From Sinimarinibacterium arenosum (GTDB lineage Bacteria > Pseudomonadota > Gammaproteobacteria > Nevskiales > Nevskiaceae), in NCBI RefSeq assembly GCF_005047655.1, contig NZ_SUKF01000012.1:1-59208 (forward strand): a stretch of 59,208 nt of DNA, written 5' to 3'. The notes beneath the pieces were generated by a model. That model had not been told where the DNA came from. It saw only the letters and a program-made list of their open reading frames with translations, and ran no database searches. Position 1 is the first letter of the stretch. Each line of letters starts with the position of its first letter. Positions 26,283 to 35,609 of the stretch are shown in pieces. The position numbers were made by a program, and so were the translations under genes.

Positions 26283-26301
26283 GCCTTACTCACAGTAAGG
26301 C
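26283..26301 (-). promoter_or_regulatory. Hairpin in the 5' leader of the diguanylate cyclase gene
   Basis: GCCTTACT / AGTAAGGC, a perfect 8-base stem with a 3-base loop, 37 bases before the start codon. It could be a leader regulatory structure. I could not match it to a known riboswitch consensus. Confidence 0.35.
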
Positions 26302-26539
26302 CCCCGCCGGAAGCGTCGAGGAGACGGGCGAGCAGCGGTGGGAACAGGCAAACCAACGGCAACTGCCAAGTGCGCCCGGGATAAATTATCGACACGCACC
26401 CCGGGGCCTGCCCGATCCCTCCGGCACCACAATACCACGGTAATTCCGCCGGTCGGAGTGTTTCGAGTCTCGATGCGGTTCAGCCGGTCGCACCGGTGCC
26501 AGCACGTGACGAACGAGCGCCGCACGGGACACGAACTCT

Positions 26540-26545
26540 TACAAT
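26540..26545 (+). promoter_or_regulatory. Possible -10 element for the ABC transporter genes
   Basis: TACAAT, 36 bases before the GTG start codon of the ATPase gene. No good -35 hexamer was found at the usual spacing, so this is tentative. Confidence 0.35.
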
Positions 26546-26580
26546 AGCTGCCCCTTTACCGCGAACCTGGATGCGCCGAC

Positions 26581-27504
26581 GTGCAGCCGATCATCTCCGT
26601 CCAAGCTCTGAACAAGGTCTATGCATCCGGATTTCAGGCGTTGAAGAACATCGACCTGGATATCCGCCGCGGTGAAATCTTCGCGCTGCTGGGGCCGAAT
26701 GGTGCCGGCAAAACCACGCTGATCAGCGTGATCTGCGGCATCGTCAATCCCAGCAGCGGCACGGTACTGGCCAACGGCCACAACGTCGTCACCGAGTTCC
26801 GCGCCGCACGCAGCGCGATCGGTCTGGTGCCGCAGGAAATCTCGACCGACGCGTTCGAAACGGTGTGGGCAACGGTTAACTTCAGCCGCGGCCTGTTCGG
26901 CAAGCCGCGCGATCACGCCTATGTCGAGAAGGTGCTGCGCGACCTGTCACTGTGGGACAAGCGCAACTCCAAGATCCTGACCCTGTCCGGCGGCATGAAG
27001 CGCCGCGTAATGATCGCCAAGGCGCTGTCGCACGAACCGACGATCCTGTTTCTTGACGAGCCCACGGCCGGCGTCGACGTCGAGTTGCGCCGTGACATGT
27101 GGGAAATGGTGCGTGGCCTGCGCGAGCGCGGCGTGACGATCATCCTGACCACGCATTACATCGAGGAAGCCGAGGAGATGGCCGATCGCATCGGCGTCAT
27201 CAACAAGGGCGAGATCGTGCTGGTCGATGAGAAGAACGCGCTGATGGAAAAACTCGGCAAGAAGCAGCTGACCCTGCAGCTGCAGAAGCCGCTGGAGCAG
27301 ATCCCCGCCGAGCTGGCCGGCCATCCGCTGGAACTGTCCGCCGACGGCCTGACCCTGACCTACACCTTCGATGCGCAGTCGGAGCAGACCGGCATCGCGC
27401 CGCTGCTGCGTCAACTCAATACGCACGACATCGACTTCAAGAGCCTGCAGTCCAGCGAGAGCTCGCTGGAAGACATCTTCGTCAGCCTCGTGCATTCCGA
27501 GTGA
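26581..27504 (+). CDS. ABC transporter ATP-binding protein (YadG-like)
   Basis: A 307-residue ABC ATPase starting at GTG. Walker A is GPNGAGKT (about 38-45), the Q-loop is at VPQEIS, the signature is LSGGMKRR (about 139-146), Walker B is [12 protein letters not shown] and the switch His is in [11 protein letters not shown]. The C-terminal 80 residues are the extension common in ABC-2 exporters. It pairs with the permease that starts 5 bases after its stop. Together they form an ABC-2-type exporter resembling E. coli YadG/YadH, whose substrate is not established. Confidence 0.93.
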   Translation: MQPIISVQALNKVYASGFQALKNIDLDIRRGEIFALLGPNGAGKTTLISVICGIVNPSSGTVLANGHNVVTEFRAARSAIGLVPQEISTDAFETVWATVNFSRGLFGKPRDHAYVEKVLRDLSLWDKRNSKILTLSGGMKRRVMIAKALSHEPTILFLDEPTAGVDVELRRDMWEMVRGLRERGVTIILTTHYIEEAEEMADRIGVINKGEIVLVDEKNALMEKLGKKQLTLQLQKPLEQIPAELAGHPLELSADGLTLTYTFDAQSEQTGIAPLLRQLNTHDIDFKSLQSSESSLEDIFVSLVHSE

Positions 27505-27508
27505 GCCC

Positions 27509-28276
27509 ATGTCTCTGAACATTCATGCCATCCGCGCGATCTATCATTTCGAGATGGCGCGCGCGTTCCGCACGCTGATGCAGAGCATCGCCTCGCCGGT
27601 GCTGTCGACCTCGCTGTACTTCGTCGTGTTCGGCGCCGCGATCGGCTCGCGCATGGGCGAGATTGACGGCGTCAGCTATGGCGCCTTCATCATTCCCGGG
27701 TTGATCATGCTGTCGCTGCTGTCCGAGAGCATTTCCAACGCCTCGTTCGGCATCTACTTTCCGAAGTTCGCCGGCACCATCTACGAAGTGCTGTCGGCGC
27801 CGGTGTCGGCGGTCGAGGTGGTGATCGGTTATGTCGGCGCCGCGGCGAGCAAATCAATCCTGCTCGGGGTGCTGATCCTGGCCACCGCGCGTCTGTTCGT
27901 CGACTATCACATCGAGCATCCGATCTGGATGCTCGCGTTCCTGGTACTGACCGCGGTCACGTTCAGCCTGTTCGGCTTCATCATCGGCATCTGGGCCGAC
28001 GGCTTCGAGAAGCTGCAGATCATCCCGCTGATGGTGATCACGCCGCTGACTTTTCTTGGCGGCAGCTTCTACTCGATCGCCATGCTGCCGCCGATATGGC
28101 AGAAGATCGCACTGGCCAATCCGGTGGTGTATCTGATCAGCGGCTTCCGCTGGAGCTTCTACGGCGTATCCGACGTCAGCGTTGGCATCAGCCTCGGCAT
28201 GATCATGCTGTTCCTGGCGATCTGTCTGGGCATCGTCTGGTGGATCTTCCGCAGCGGCTACCGCCTGCGCGCCTGA
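27509..28276 (+). CDS. ABC-2 type transporter permease (YadH-like)
   Basis: A 255-residue integral membrane protein with six predicted helices and the ABC-2 signature region ([30 protein letters not shown]). The ATG at 27509 lies 4 bases after the ATPase gene's TGA and gives the standard N-terminus ([38 protein letters not shown]). The longer frame upstream lies within the ATPase gene. It forms the membrane half of the exporter. The transcript probably ends at the hairpin at 28284-28310. Confidence 0.93.
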   Translation: MSLNIHAIRAIYHFEMARAFRTLMQSIASPVLSTSLYFVVFGAAIGSRMGEIDGVSYGAFIIPGLIMLSLLSESISNASFGIYFPKFAGTIYEVLSAPVSAVEVVIGYVGAAASKSILLGVLILATARLFVDYHIEHPIWMLAFLVLTAVTFSLFGFIIGIWADGFEKLQIIPLMVITPLTFLGGSFYSIAMLPPIWQKIALANPVVYLISGFRWSFYGVSDVSVGISLGMIMLFLAICLGIVWWIFRSGYRLRA

Positions 28277-28283
28277 ATCGAGA

Positions 28284-28310
28284 GCGCCGCAGCCCTGAGG
28301 ACTGCGGCGC
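28284..28310. terminator. Bidirectional terminator hairpin between permease and cysK
   Basis: GCGCCGCAG / CTGCGGCGC, a 9-base perfect stem with a 9-base loop, in the 60-base gap between two convergent genes. No T-run follows on either strand. Confidence 0.6.
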
Positions 28311-28336
28311 CGTGTGCACCCCGGATCAATCTCGAA

Positions 28337-29383
28337 CTAGCTGAATCGATACCCCGGCGTCGAGGCGGAAATCGCCAGTTCCGCATCGTTCATCTCCGGT
28401 GCGATGTCCGCGAACAGCGGGGTGCTCAGATAACGCTCGCCGGTATCCGGCAGCATGCACAGGATCGTTGAACCGGGCGCAGCACTGGCCGCCACCTGCA
28501 GGGCACCGGCAAAAGTCGCGCCTGAACTGATGCCGACGAAGATGCCTTCCTTCTGCGCCAGCTCGCGACTCCAGCGCATTGCATCCGGATTGGCGATGGT
28601 CACGATGCGATCGATCACGCCACTCTCGACGGCGTCCTGGGTGATCTTGGGCACGAAGTCCGGACTCCAGCCCTGCATCGGGTGCGGCTTCCACGCCGGA
28701 TGCGTCGCCGCCGGCGAGCCGTCGGCATTGCGTTGCTGCGCCTGCCCGCCGGTCAGCATCGCGGCTTCAGCCGGTTCGGCGACGACGATCTTGGTGTCCG
28801 GACGCTCCTTGGCCAGGACGCGCGCAACCCCGCGCAGCGTGCCGCCGGTACCAAAGCCGGTGACCCAGTAGTCGAGCCGCTTGCCGGCAAAGGCCTCAAC
28901 GATCTCGCGCGCGGTGGTGCGCGAATGCATGTCCGGATTGGATTCGTTCTCGAACTGGCGTGTCATGAACCAGCCATGCGCCTCGGCCAGCTCCTTGGCC
29001 TTGTTGACCATGCCGGTGCCCTTCTCTGCTGCCGGCGTCAGCACCACCTTGGCGCCGAGAAAGCGCATCAGGCGCCGACGCTCGACGCTGAAGGTTTCGG
29101 CCATCGTCACCACCAGCGGATAGCCTTTCTGCGCGCAGACCATGGCCAGGCCGATGCCGGTATTGCCGCTGGTGGCCTCGACCACGGTCATGCCGGGCTT
29201 CAGGGCACCACTCTTCTCGGCGTCCTCGATCGCGCCCAGCGCGAGCCGGTCCTTGACCGAGCCCAGCGGATTGAACGCTTCGACCTTGACGAACAGGTCG
29301 ACGCCTTCCGGTGCCAGCCGATTGATGCGAACAACCGGCGTGTTGCCGATGGTCTGGAGAATGTTGTCGTAGATGCGCGCCAT
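28337..29383 (-). CDS. cysK: Cysteine synthase (O-acetylserine sulfhydrylase)
   Basis: A PLP enzyme that makes L-cysteine from O-acetylserine and sulfide. The 348-residue chain has the PLP lysine in NPLGSVKDRLALG (about 38-50), the substrate loop EATSGNTGIGLAM, and the phosphate-binding glycine loop GTGGTLRGVARVL. It is about 30 residues longer than E. coli CysK; the extra residues are near NADGSPAATHPAWKPHPMQGW and at the C-terminus, as in many proteobacterial homologues. ATG 29381-29383 begins MARIYDNILQTIGNTPVVRINR; the longer frame to 29458 has no start signal. It is a single gene convergent with the ABC exporter. Confidence 0.92.
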   Translation of the reverse strand: MARIYDNILQTIGNTPVVRINRLAPEGVDLFVKVEAFNPLGSVKDRLALGAIEDAEKSGALKPGMTVVEATSGNTGIGLAMVCAQKGYPLVVTMAETFSVERRRLMRFLGAKVVLTPAAEKGTGMVNKAKELAEAHGWFMTRQFENESNPDMHSRTTAREIVEAFAGKRLDYWVTGFGTGGTLRGVARVLAKERPDTKIVVAEPAEAAMLTGGQAQQRNADGSPAATHPAWKPHPMQGWSPDFVPKITQDAVESGVIDRIVTIANPDAMRWSRELAQKEGIFVGISSGATFAGALQVAASAAPGSTILCMLPDTGERYLSTPLFADIAPEMNDAELAISASTPGYRFS

Positions 29384-29506
29384 GGTTCTGTCTCCGTGTT
29401 CCTGCGGACGAGGGCGGCAGCATAACGCCGCTTTCACGCTCACTGACACCCGGCGCACACAAATGGAATGTCCTTATGCTGCAGCGCCACGCCGCGCCCT
29501 GCCGGC

Positions 29507-30526
29507 CTAACGCTCCGGCGTGCCGCGTGAATTGCGGTAGGCCATCGGCGTGGTGGCCGACCAGCGCTGAAAGGCATGGATGAATGCGGCCGGCTCCGAG
29601 TAGCCCAGACGCTCGGCAATGGTTTCGACGTTCAGATCGGTCGTGCGCAGCAGATCGCGCGCCTTGGCGTAGCGCACGCCGCCGAGCAGATCGCGAAAGC
29701 TTTCGCCCTCTTCGCCGAGCCGCCGGCGCATCGCACGTTCGGACAGGCCGAAGAATCGAGCCACCTCGGCGGCATCGGGGAAGCGCTCGTTGAACAGCTC
29801 CAGATAGCGCCCCACCTGCTGCCCCAGACCCTCGAGCTCGCTCTGATAACTCTGCAGCTGCTGATCACATTGCCGACGGTAGACCGCGTGCGCCACCGGG
29901 TCGGCCGTTGGAAAGCGGATGTCGAGCAGTTCATTGCGCACCCAGAATCGGGCCTGATCGCGCCCGAACCGCACCGTGCAGCCGTAGTGCGCTTCATACA
30001 CGCCCACGTCATCCGGGCGCGCATATGGAATATCCACACGATCGGGACGAATCCCTGTGCCCAGGGTGGCCTGCAGATCGTTGATCAGCTTGAAGGTGCC
30101 GGACATCTCGGTGTCGACCCGGAACCGCAGTACCCGAGGGTCCAGCGGCGGCGGCGCCAGACTCAGGGTGCTGTCCTGCTCGCCACGCTGATAGCTCAAG
30201 GTGCAGTACAGATAGGTCAGCGCCTGATAGCGGATGCCTTCCTCGATCGCATGCAGGGTGTCATTGCAGGTCATCAGCAGCATCGTCAGCGGGCCATAGC
30301 CGGCGAAGCCCATGAAGCGCCCGACATGCAGCCCGGCGGCCGGATCACGCAAGTGCTCGGCCACTTCGGTATACAGCCGCAGCTCCTGGGTGCGATCGAT
30401 CCGCGCATTGGGATCGAGTGCCTCCAGATCGATACCGTGCCGCGCCAGTACCGGCACCGGGTCCTCGCCGAGCTTTTGCAGCCCCTGCATCGTGTACATC
30501 AAACCCAGGATCGATCGGCTGGTCAT
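29507..30526 (-). CDS. AraC family regulator (Arabinose_bd type)
   Basis: A 339-residue regulator with the same architecture as the one at 20351: an N-terminal ligand-type domain (LMYTMQGLQKLGEDPVPVLARHGIDLEAL...) and a C-terminal double helix-turn-helix (NVETIAERLGYSEPAAFIHAFQRWSATTPMAYR). ATG 30524-30526 has GGAG close upstream; a GTG four codons earlier is possible. It is divergent from the Baeyer-Villiger monooxygenase gene at 30691 across a 164-base gap that contains an inverted repeat (30602-30619), so it probably activates that gene. Confidence 0.92.
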   Translation of the reverse strand: MTSRSILGLMYTMQGLQKLGEDPVPVLARHGIDLEALDPNARIDRTQELRLYTEVAEHLRDPAAGLHVGRFMGFAGYGPLTMLLMTCNDTLHAIEEGIRYQALTYLYCTLSYQRGEQDSTLSLAPPPLDPRVLRFRVDTEMSGTFKLINDLQATLGTGIRPDRVDIPYARPDDVGVYEAHYGCTVRFGRDQARFWVRNELLDIRFPTADPVAHAVYRRQCDQQLQSYQSELEGLGQQVGRYLELFNERFPDAAEVARFFGLSERAMRRRLGEEGESFRDLLGGVRYAKARDLLRTTDLNVETIAERLGYSEPAAFIHAFQRWSATTPMAYRNSRGTPER

Positions 30527-30601
30527 GGTCTCCACCACAGCACTGCAGGCGGCTCTGCGGCCGGTATACGGTCAAAACTATCAATTGCCGCGCAGCGCGG
30601 A

Positions 30602-30619
30602 CATTGAGCGGGGTCAATG
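30602..30619. promoter_or_regulatory. Inverted repeat in the AraC-BVMO intergenic region
   Basis: CATTGA-N6-TCAATG, perfect 6-base arms about 76 bases upstream of the AraC start and 72 bases upstream of the BVMO start. It is a candidate regulator site, although AraC proteins more often use direct repeats. Confidence 0.4.
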
Positions 30620-30690
30620 CCGCGCCTAGATTCACCAGCACACGCTGCGGTCCTTGCGTGATACCAAAACATGGATTGGAGGATGTACTG

Positions 30691-32238
30691 ATGGCAGCTG
30701 ACGGCAGCACTGCGCTCCCCACCCTGCACACCGACGTCGCAATCGTCGGTGCGGGTTTCGGCGGGCTCTGCATGGGCATCAAACTGCTCGAAGCAGGCAA
30801 GACCGACTTCGTCATTCTGGAAAAGGCCGACGAGGTTGGCGGCACCTGGCGTGACAACTCGTATCCCGGCGCCGCCTGCGACGTGCAGTCGCACATGTAC
30901 TCGTATTCATTCGCGCCCAAGGCTGACTGGAGCATGCGCTATCCGGGCTGGCGCGAGATCCAGGACTACATCCTCGACGTCACCGACCGCTACAAGCTAC
31001 GGCCTTACATCCGCTTCGGCATGGCGGTGACCGGCGCCGAGTTCCTGCAGGACGAGGGGCGCTGGCGCCTGTCGACCAGCACCGGGCAGACCATCATCGC
31101 GCGTCACTGGGTGCTCGCGTCCGGCCCGCTGCATGTGCCGCAGATTCCGAAGATCCCCGGCATGGAACGCTTCAAGGGCAAGATGTTCCACTCCGCGCAG
31201 TGGGACCACAGCTACGACGTCACCGGCAAGAACGTGGTTTCAATCGGCACCGGCGGCAGCGCGATCCAGTACGTCCCTGAGATCGCGCCGAAAGTGAAGC
31301 AGCTCACCGTGTTCCAGCGCACACCGGCCTGGGTCATCCCGCGGGATACGCGGGCCTATCCGGAGCTGGCCAAGAAACTGTTCGGACGCTTTGACTGGCT
31401 GCGCAAGCTGCATCGTGCACGCCTGTACTGGAGCAACGAATCCCGCGTCTGGCCAATCTTCAATCCGCCGCTGGCGCGCGCGCTGCAGAAACTGGTGCTG
31501 CTGTTCCTGAAGAAGCAGGTGCACGACCCTGAAGTCCGTCGCAAGCTGACGCCGAACTACACGATCGGCTGCAAGCGTGTGCTGATCTCCAACGTCTATT
31601 ACCCGACGTTCAATCGCAAGAACGTGGAACTGGTGACCGACGGCATCCGCGAGATCCGCGAGCACAGCATCGTCACGCAGGATGGCGTGGAACGCCCGGC
31701 CGATTGCATCGTCCTGGGCACTGGCTTCGTCGTCGACCCGCGCATCTACATGAAGGACTTCAAGCTGACCGGACGCGATGGCCACACGCTGGGCGAAGAC
31801 TGGAAGCGTGCGCCGGAGGCCTACATGGGCGTGACCGTCAACGGCTATCCGAACATGTTCCAGCTGGTCGGTCCGAACACCGCGCTGGGCCACAACTCGA
31901 TCATCTTCATGATCGAAGCGCAGGTCCGTTACATCCTCGACTGCATGGCGCAGCTCGACCAGCGTGGCGCCAGCTATGTCGACGTCAAGCCCGAAGTGCA
32001 GCGCGCGTTCAACGACAAGGTCCAGGCCAACCTCAAGCACGGCGTCTGGAGCACCGGCTGCCAGAGCTGGTACCAGACCGCGGACGGCGTCAACTTCACG
32101 ATCTGGCCGTGGTCGACCTGGCGCTACTGGCTGCAGACACGCCACGTCAAACCGGAAGACTACGAGTGGGTCATGCCTACCGCGAGCCCGGCCGCCAAGG
32201 CACGCAAGACCGCGAAACGGACTGCAGCGAAAGCCTGA
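30691..32238 (+). CDS. Baeyer-Villiger-type flavin monooxygenase
   Basis: A 515-residue FAD/NADPH enzyme. The first Rossmann motif is VGAGFGGLCMG (19-29). The Baeyer-Villiger fingerprint FKGKMFHSAQWDH (F-x-G-x3-H-x3-W-D) is near residue 159, the second Rossmann motif is SIGTGGSAIQ, and GTGF comes late in the chain. Such enzymes convert ketones to esters or lactones. ATG 30691 follows GGAGGA by 7 bases; the upstream frame lies inside the regulator region. The C-terminus is Lys/Ala-rich (AKARKTAKRTAAKA). Probably regulated by the divergent AraC protein. Substrate unknown; cyclic or steroid-like ketones are possible. Confidence 0.93.
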   Translation: MAADGSTALPTLHTDVAIVGAGFGGLCMGIKLLEAGKTDFVILEKADEVGGTWRDNSYPGAACDVQSHMYSYSFAPKADWSMRYPGWREIQDYILDVTDRYKLRPYIRFGMAVTGAEFLQDEGRWRLSTSTGQTIIARHWVLASGPLHVPQIPKIPGMERFKGKMFHSAQWDHSYDVTGKNVVSIGTGGSAIQYVPEIAPKVKQLTVFQRTPAWVIPRDTRAYPELAKKLFGRFDWLRKLHRARLYWSNESRVWPIFNPPLARALQKLVLLFLKKQVHDPEVRRKLTPNYTIGCKRVLISNVYYPTFNRKNVELVTDGIREIREHSIVTQDGVERPADCIVLGTGFVVDPRIYMKDFKLTGRDGHTLGEDWKRAPEAYMGVTVNGYPNMFQLVGPNTALGHNSIIFMIEAQVRYILDCMAQLDQRGASYVDVKPEVQRAFNDKVQANLKHGVWSTGCQSWYQTADGVNFTIWPWSTWRYWLQTRHVKPEDYEWVMPTASPAAKARKTAKRTAAKA

Positions 32239-32252
32239 AAGCACTCCGCTGC

Positions 32253-32282
32253 ACAGGCTGGGGCTTTTTCGCCCCAGCCTGT
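32253..32282. terminator. Strong hairpin terminator between BVMO and arsS
   Basis: ACAGGCTGGGGC / GCCCCAGCCTGT, a 12-base perfect stem with loop TTTTTC, between two convergent genes. The loop is T-rich (A-rich on the minus strand); no T-run follows the stem. Confidence 0.7.
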
Positions 32283-32295
32283 CGCGGCGCCCTCT

Positions 32296-33300
32296 TCAGG
32301 CGGTGGCGCCCCCACAGGAGGAGCCGGCGCCCGCCGTGCAGCCGAAGCAGTGATCTTCAAAGCGGATGCGGCGTTGCATCAGCGCGTCGTAGTCGAATTC
32401 GAAGATCGTTGAACGCGGCCGCACCGTCATGCCCAGCTGCTGATTGAAGTCACAGTCGAACAGCGCGCCGGTGTGATCGACGCTGATCAGGTTGCGGCAC
32501 ATCACGCCGGACGCAGCGGCCGGATTGAATGCGGCCAGCAGCTTGTCCATGTACGCCGCGTACTGTCCGCTCTTCTGCAAATGCAGCTTGAAGCGGTGAA
32601 TCGGCATGTTGGTGATCGTGAACAGACCGTTGAAGTGCAGGCCGAATTCCTGCTGCAGATGCTTCTTATATTCCGCTTCGAGTTCGGACTGCGCCGCCGG
32701 CAGGTATGGACCCACCGGGTTGTAGACCAGATTGAAGATCAGCCCGCTACCGTCGATGCCATACCCCACCGCATTCAGCCGCTGCATCGCTTCGATGCTC
32801 TTCTTGAACACGCCGCCGCCGCGCTGCGCATCGGTGAAGTACTGCTGGTAGTACGGCAGCGAGGAAATCACCTCGACCTTGTGTTGCGCGAAGAATGCGG
32901 GCAGATGATCCATCGCGCGCTTGCTGACCGGATGGCCGTCCAGTTGCACGGTCAGGTTGTGACGCACCATCACGTGCCGGCCCAAGGCGGTTGCCTGCGC
33001 CACCAGGAATTCAAAATCCGGATGCAGCTCAGGGGCACCGCCGGTGATATCCAGCGCCCCGATCTGCGGATGCGCTTCGAGCACACGCAGGCACTGCTCG
33101 ATGGTCTCGCGCGTCATCGCCTCGGTCCGCGCCGGCGACGCATCAACGTGACAATGCCGGCACGCCTGATTGCATAGCTTGGTGACGTTGAGCTGGAGGA
33201 TGTCGATCGACTGCGGCGTCAGATTGAGTCCGGCCGTCTCCAGCGCTGCATCAAAGTCATAAGCGCGGATCGTGGCGTTACCGTCGGCAGGTGCGTTCAT
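32296..33300 (-). CDS. arsS: Arsenosugar biosynthesis radical SAM protein ArsS
   Basis: A 334-residue radical SAM enzyme. The [4Fe-4S] site is CNQACRHC (Cys43, 47, 50), followed by TGGAPELHPDFEFLV. The C-terminal half has FDCDFNQQLGM and a Cys cluster near the end (HCFGCTAGAGSSCGG), the layout of ArsS-type proteins. ArsS attaches the adenosyl-derived ribose to methylated arsenic on the way to arsenosugars. ATG 33298-33300 is 8 bases after the arsM stop, so the genes are co-transcribed. The association with arsM, PiT and the AhpD-like gene supports this over other rSAM/SPASM functions. Confidence 0.9.
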   Translation of the reverse strand: MNAPADGNATIRAYDFDAALETAGLNLTPQSIDILQLNVTKLCNQACRHCHVDASPARTEAMTRETIEQCLRVLEAHPQIGALDITGGAPELHPDFEFLVAQATALGRHVMVRHNLTVQLDGHPVSKRAMDHLPAFFAQHKVEVISSLPYYQQYFTDAQRGGGVFKKSIEAMQRLNAVGYGIDGSGLIFNLVYNPVGPYLPAAQSELEAEYKKHLQQEFGLHFNGLFTITNMPIHRFKLHLQKSGQYAAYMDKLLAAFNPAAASGVMCRNLISVDHTGALFDCDFNQQLGMTVRPRSTIFEFDYDALMQRRIRFEDHCFGCTAGAGSSCGGATA

Positions 33301-33307
33301 CGTGATC

Positions 33308-34363
33308 TCAGCAGCAGGCGCCAGCCGGCTTGTCGCCACGGTCCAGCGCCGGGGGCGCGCAATCGAACAGACCGAAATGCGTCGCCTGGTTGCCGTCAAT
33401 CTGGAAATGCGCGCCGTAGCGCGTCGCGGTCAGCATGTCGGCGGTATTGCCGCAGACCAGCATCGGCCGCCCGGTCTCCAGCCGATGATGGTCGTCCAGC
33501 TCGAAGACGTGCGGATGATCGGGAATCGTGCCGAGATAGCGTGCGACCTGACCGTAGTCCTCGCAGCGGTCTTCCAGCGCCAACTTGAATGCCCGCACCG
33601 TCAGCGAACGGAACTGGATATTGCCGAGCTTCTCGGCGATCTGCGGATTCAGCACGGCAATCGGCGCACTGCCGCAGGTGCGCACGTCCAGACAGCCGAC
33701 CTGCGCCATCAAGCGACGAAAGTCCTCGACATACATCGCTCCGCCCAGGCATTCGCCCAGCAATACCGGATCGCGCGTCAACGGCACTGGCACGCGGCGA
33801 TCGGAAAACACATCGGAGAAATACAGCTCGCCGCCGGGCTTGAGCACACGGAAGATCTCGCGGAAGACCTGCGGCTTGTCCGGCGACAGGTTGAGCACGC
33901 AGTTCGAGACGACCACATCGACGCTGTTGTCAGCAATGCCGGCACCCGCCAGATCCTCGATAAAACCGTGGCGGAAGTCGACGTTGGCATAGCCGAACTT
34001 GTCCGCGTGCCATCCCAGATGGCGGCGTGCGACCGCCAGCTGCGCCTCGGTCATGTCGACACCGATCACGCGCCCCTCGGCACCGACCAGGCGCGACATC
34101 AGATAGGCGTCGCGCCCGCTGCCGCAGCCGAGGTCGAGCACGGTGGCGCCCGCCAGCGCTGGCGGGATCGGCGAGCCGCAGCCGTAGAAGCGATCCTTGA
34201 CCTCGTCATGGATGTCCGCGAGCAGGCGCGACAGATGCCGCGGCATCGCCTCAGCGGTGCAACACGCGCTGGTCTGCAGATCTGCGGTGGATTTCAGCAC
34301 CTCCCCGTAATAGTCACGGACCTTGGCGGTGACATCGGCGGCGGCAGATTGATCGTCGTCCAT
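33308..34363 (-). CDS. arsM: Arsenite S-adenosylmethionine methyltransferase ArsM
   Basis: A 351-residue class I methyltransferase. SAM motif I is DLGCGSGRDAY (77-87). As(III)-binding cysteines appear at 62 (FYGCGSP), 155 (SNCVLNL) and 205 (GECLGG); the 155-to-205 spacing equals that of Cys174/Cys224 in algal ArsM. Vicinal cysteines at 34-35 and at the C-terminus (AGACC) may aid arsenic binding. It methylates arsenite stepwise in the cytosol and supplies ArsS. AGGA lies 8 bases before the ATG, and the upstream pit stop codon overlaps this site. The 100-residue extension after the core is usual for the long bacterial ArsM class. Confidence 0.9.
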   Translation of the reverse strand: MDDDQSAAADVTAKVRDYYGEVLKSTADLQTSACCTAEAMPRHLSRLLADIHDEVKDRFYGCGSPIPPALAGATVLDLGCGSGRDAYLMSRLVGAEGRVIGVDMTEAQLAVARRHLGWHADKFGYANVDFRHGFIEDLAGAGIADNSVDVVVSNCVLNLSPDKPQVFREIFRVLKPGGELYFSDVFSDRRVPVPLTRDPVLLGECLGGAMYVEDFRRLMAQVGCLDVRTCGSAPIAVLNPQIAEKLGNIQFRSLTVRAFKLALEDRCEDYGQVARYLGTIPDHPHVFELDDHHRLETGRPMLVCGNTADMLTATRYGAHFQIDGNQATHFGLFDCAPPALDRGDKPAGACC

Positions 34364-34373
34364 CTATTTTTTC

Positions 34374-35474
34374 CTAACTGAAGTTCAGACTCAGGCGCAT
34401 GAACAGCATACCCAGCAGCGCGGCCATCGGCAGCGTGATGATCCACGCCATGACGATGCCGGAAATCGTGCGCCAGCGCGCCTGCCCGGTCACAGCGCCG
34501 ATGCCGAACAAGGCTCCACAGGACACATGCGTGGTCGACAGCGGCAACCCCAGCGGCGACGCCGCCAGCACCAGGGCACTGGTCACGAGATTGGCCGACA
34601 GGCCCTGCCCCGGATTCATCGCGGTGATTTTCTGCGACATCGTCGCCGCCACACGCCGCGCGCCGAGCAGGCCACCTGCGGCGATGACAACACCGATGAC
34701 TGGAAACGCTGCGTTCAAGGGCATGAACGGCGCCACCAGCAGGGTCACCGCGACGATCTTCGGCGTGTCATTGAGACCGCGGGCAAAGCTGACCACGCCT
34801 GCGGACAGATAGTGCAGCCCATCGATCAGTCGCTGCGCCGGCATGCCCATCACGTGGCCGGCGTACTGCTGTCGGCATTCGGCTTGATCGGCAACGCTGA
34901 CGCGCAGCTGGCTGGTTGCCGTGCCGTCAACCTGCGGCACCCAGACGTCGCCGACGCACACACAGGTCTGGCTGCTCACACCCATCGCCGTGCGTAAGGC
35001 GCGCAAGGCCGGGTACAGCACCACGGCGGCAACTACGGCAAGCACCGGCCCTACCGCCAGCGGCAGAAAGATCGAGCGGCCGGCGCGCGCCCAGTCGATC
35101 ACCGAGTCCGGCGCCGCGAACGCGGCCCCGAGCAGACCACCCGCCAGCGCATGCGTGGTCGAAATCGGCAAGCCGAAGCGCGTCGCCAGCAAGACCGTCG
35201 CGGCGCAGGCCGCACACACCGCCAGCGGGTAGCCCACCATCTGCAAGGTTTGCGCGCTGACAAATTGCTTGCCGCTGAAGGTCGCGAGCAGCTGCGTTGA
35301 CGCCAGCACTGCAACCAGCGAGCCCAGCAGGGTCATGCCGGTGGCCCAGTTCAGGGCCTTGCGATAGTCCGACACGCCGCTGCCGAACAGGGTGGCGACA
35401 CCCTTGAAGTTGTCATTGGCACCGTTGGCGTAAGCCAGCATGAACACGCAAAGCAAGGCGATCGCAACGGCCAT
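34374..35474 (-). CDS. PiT family inorganic phosphate (arsenate) transporter
   Basis: A 366-residue polytopic membrane protein (about ten helices) with the two inverted PiT signature repeats, [11 protein letters not shown] near the N-terminus and [12 protein letters not shown] in the second half. [16 protein letters not shown] and [15 protein letters not shown] are the paired half-repeats. PiT carriers import phosphate with protons or Na, and also arsenate. ATG 35472-35474 begins with the first helix; a GTG at 35525 would add an unlikely basic leader. Only 10 bases separate it from arsM. It may bring in arsenate as substrate or balance phosphate during arsenic stress (inference). Confidence 0.9.
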   Translation of the reverse strand: MAVAIALLCVFMLAYANGANDNFKGVATLFGSGVSDYRKALNWATGMTLLGSLVAVLASTQLLATFSGKQFVSAQTLQMVGYPLAVCAACAATVLLATRFGLPISTTHALAGGLLGAAFAAPDSVIDWARAGRSIFLPLAVGPVLAVVAAVVLYPALRALRTAMGVSSQTCVCVGDVWVPQVDGTATSQLRVSVADQAECRQQYAGHVMGMPAQRLIDGLHYLSAGVVSFARGLNDTPKIVAVTLLVAPFMPLNAAFPVIGVVIAAGGLLGARRVAATMSQKITAMNPGQGLSANLVTSALVLAASPLGLPLSTTHVSCGALFGIGAVTGQARWRTISGIVMAWIITLPMAALLGMLFMRLSLNFS

Positions 35475-35609
35475 GGCGAACAGACTCCGGCGGATCAGTG
35501 GGCGACCGCACGCTGCGGCACGCACGGGATGATACGGGGCACCGTATCCATCCGATGCACTTTCAGTCCGGCATTTGTGTTCGATCGTACACAGACGGCG
35601 GATTCCGGC

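Larger units (their letters stand above)
26247..26580. other. Intergenic region between divergent GGDEF and ABC-transporter genes
   Basis: Contains the 26283-26301 hairpin in the GGDEF leader, a possible minus-strand -10 (GATAAT, 26385-26390 read in reverse) and a plus-strand -10 (TACAAT, 26540-26545) for the ABC genes. No coding frame with a start signal is seen. Confidence 0.5.

Noticed and set aside
26341-26400. Possible cyclic di-GMP riboswitch (GGCAAACC-like string)
   Set aside because: The string lies on the strand opposite to the GGDEF gene and lacks the paired helices and GAAA loop expected of the class.
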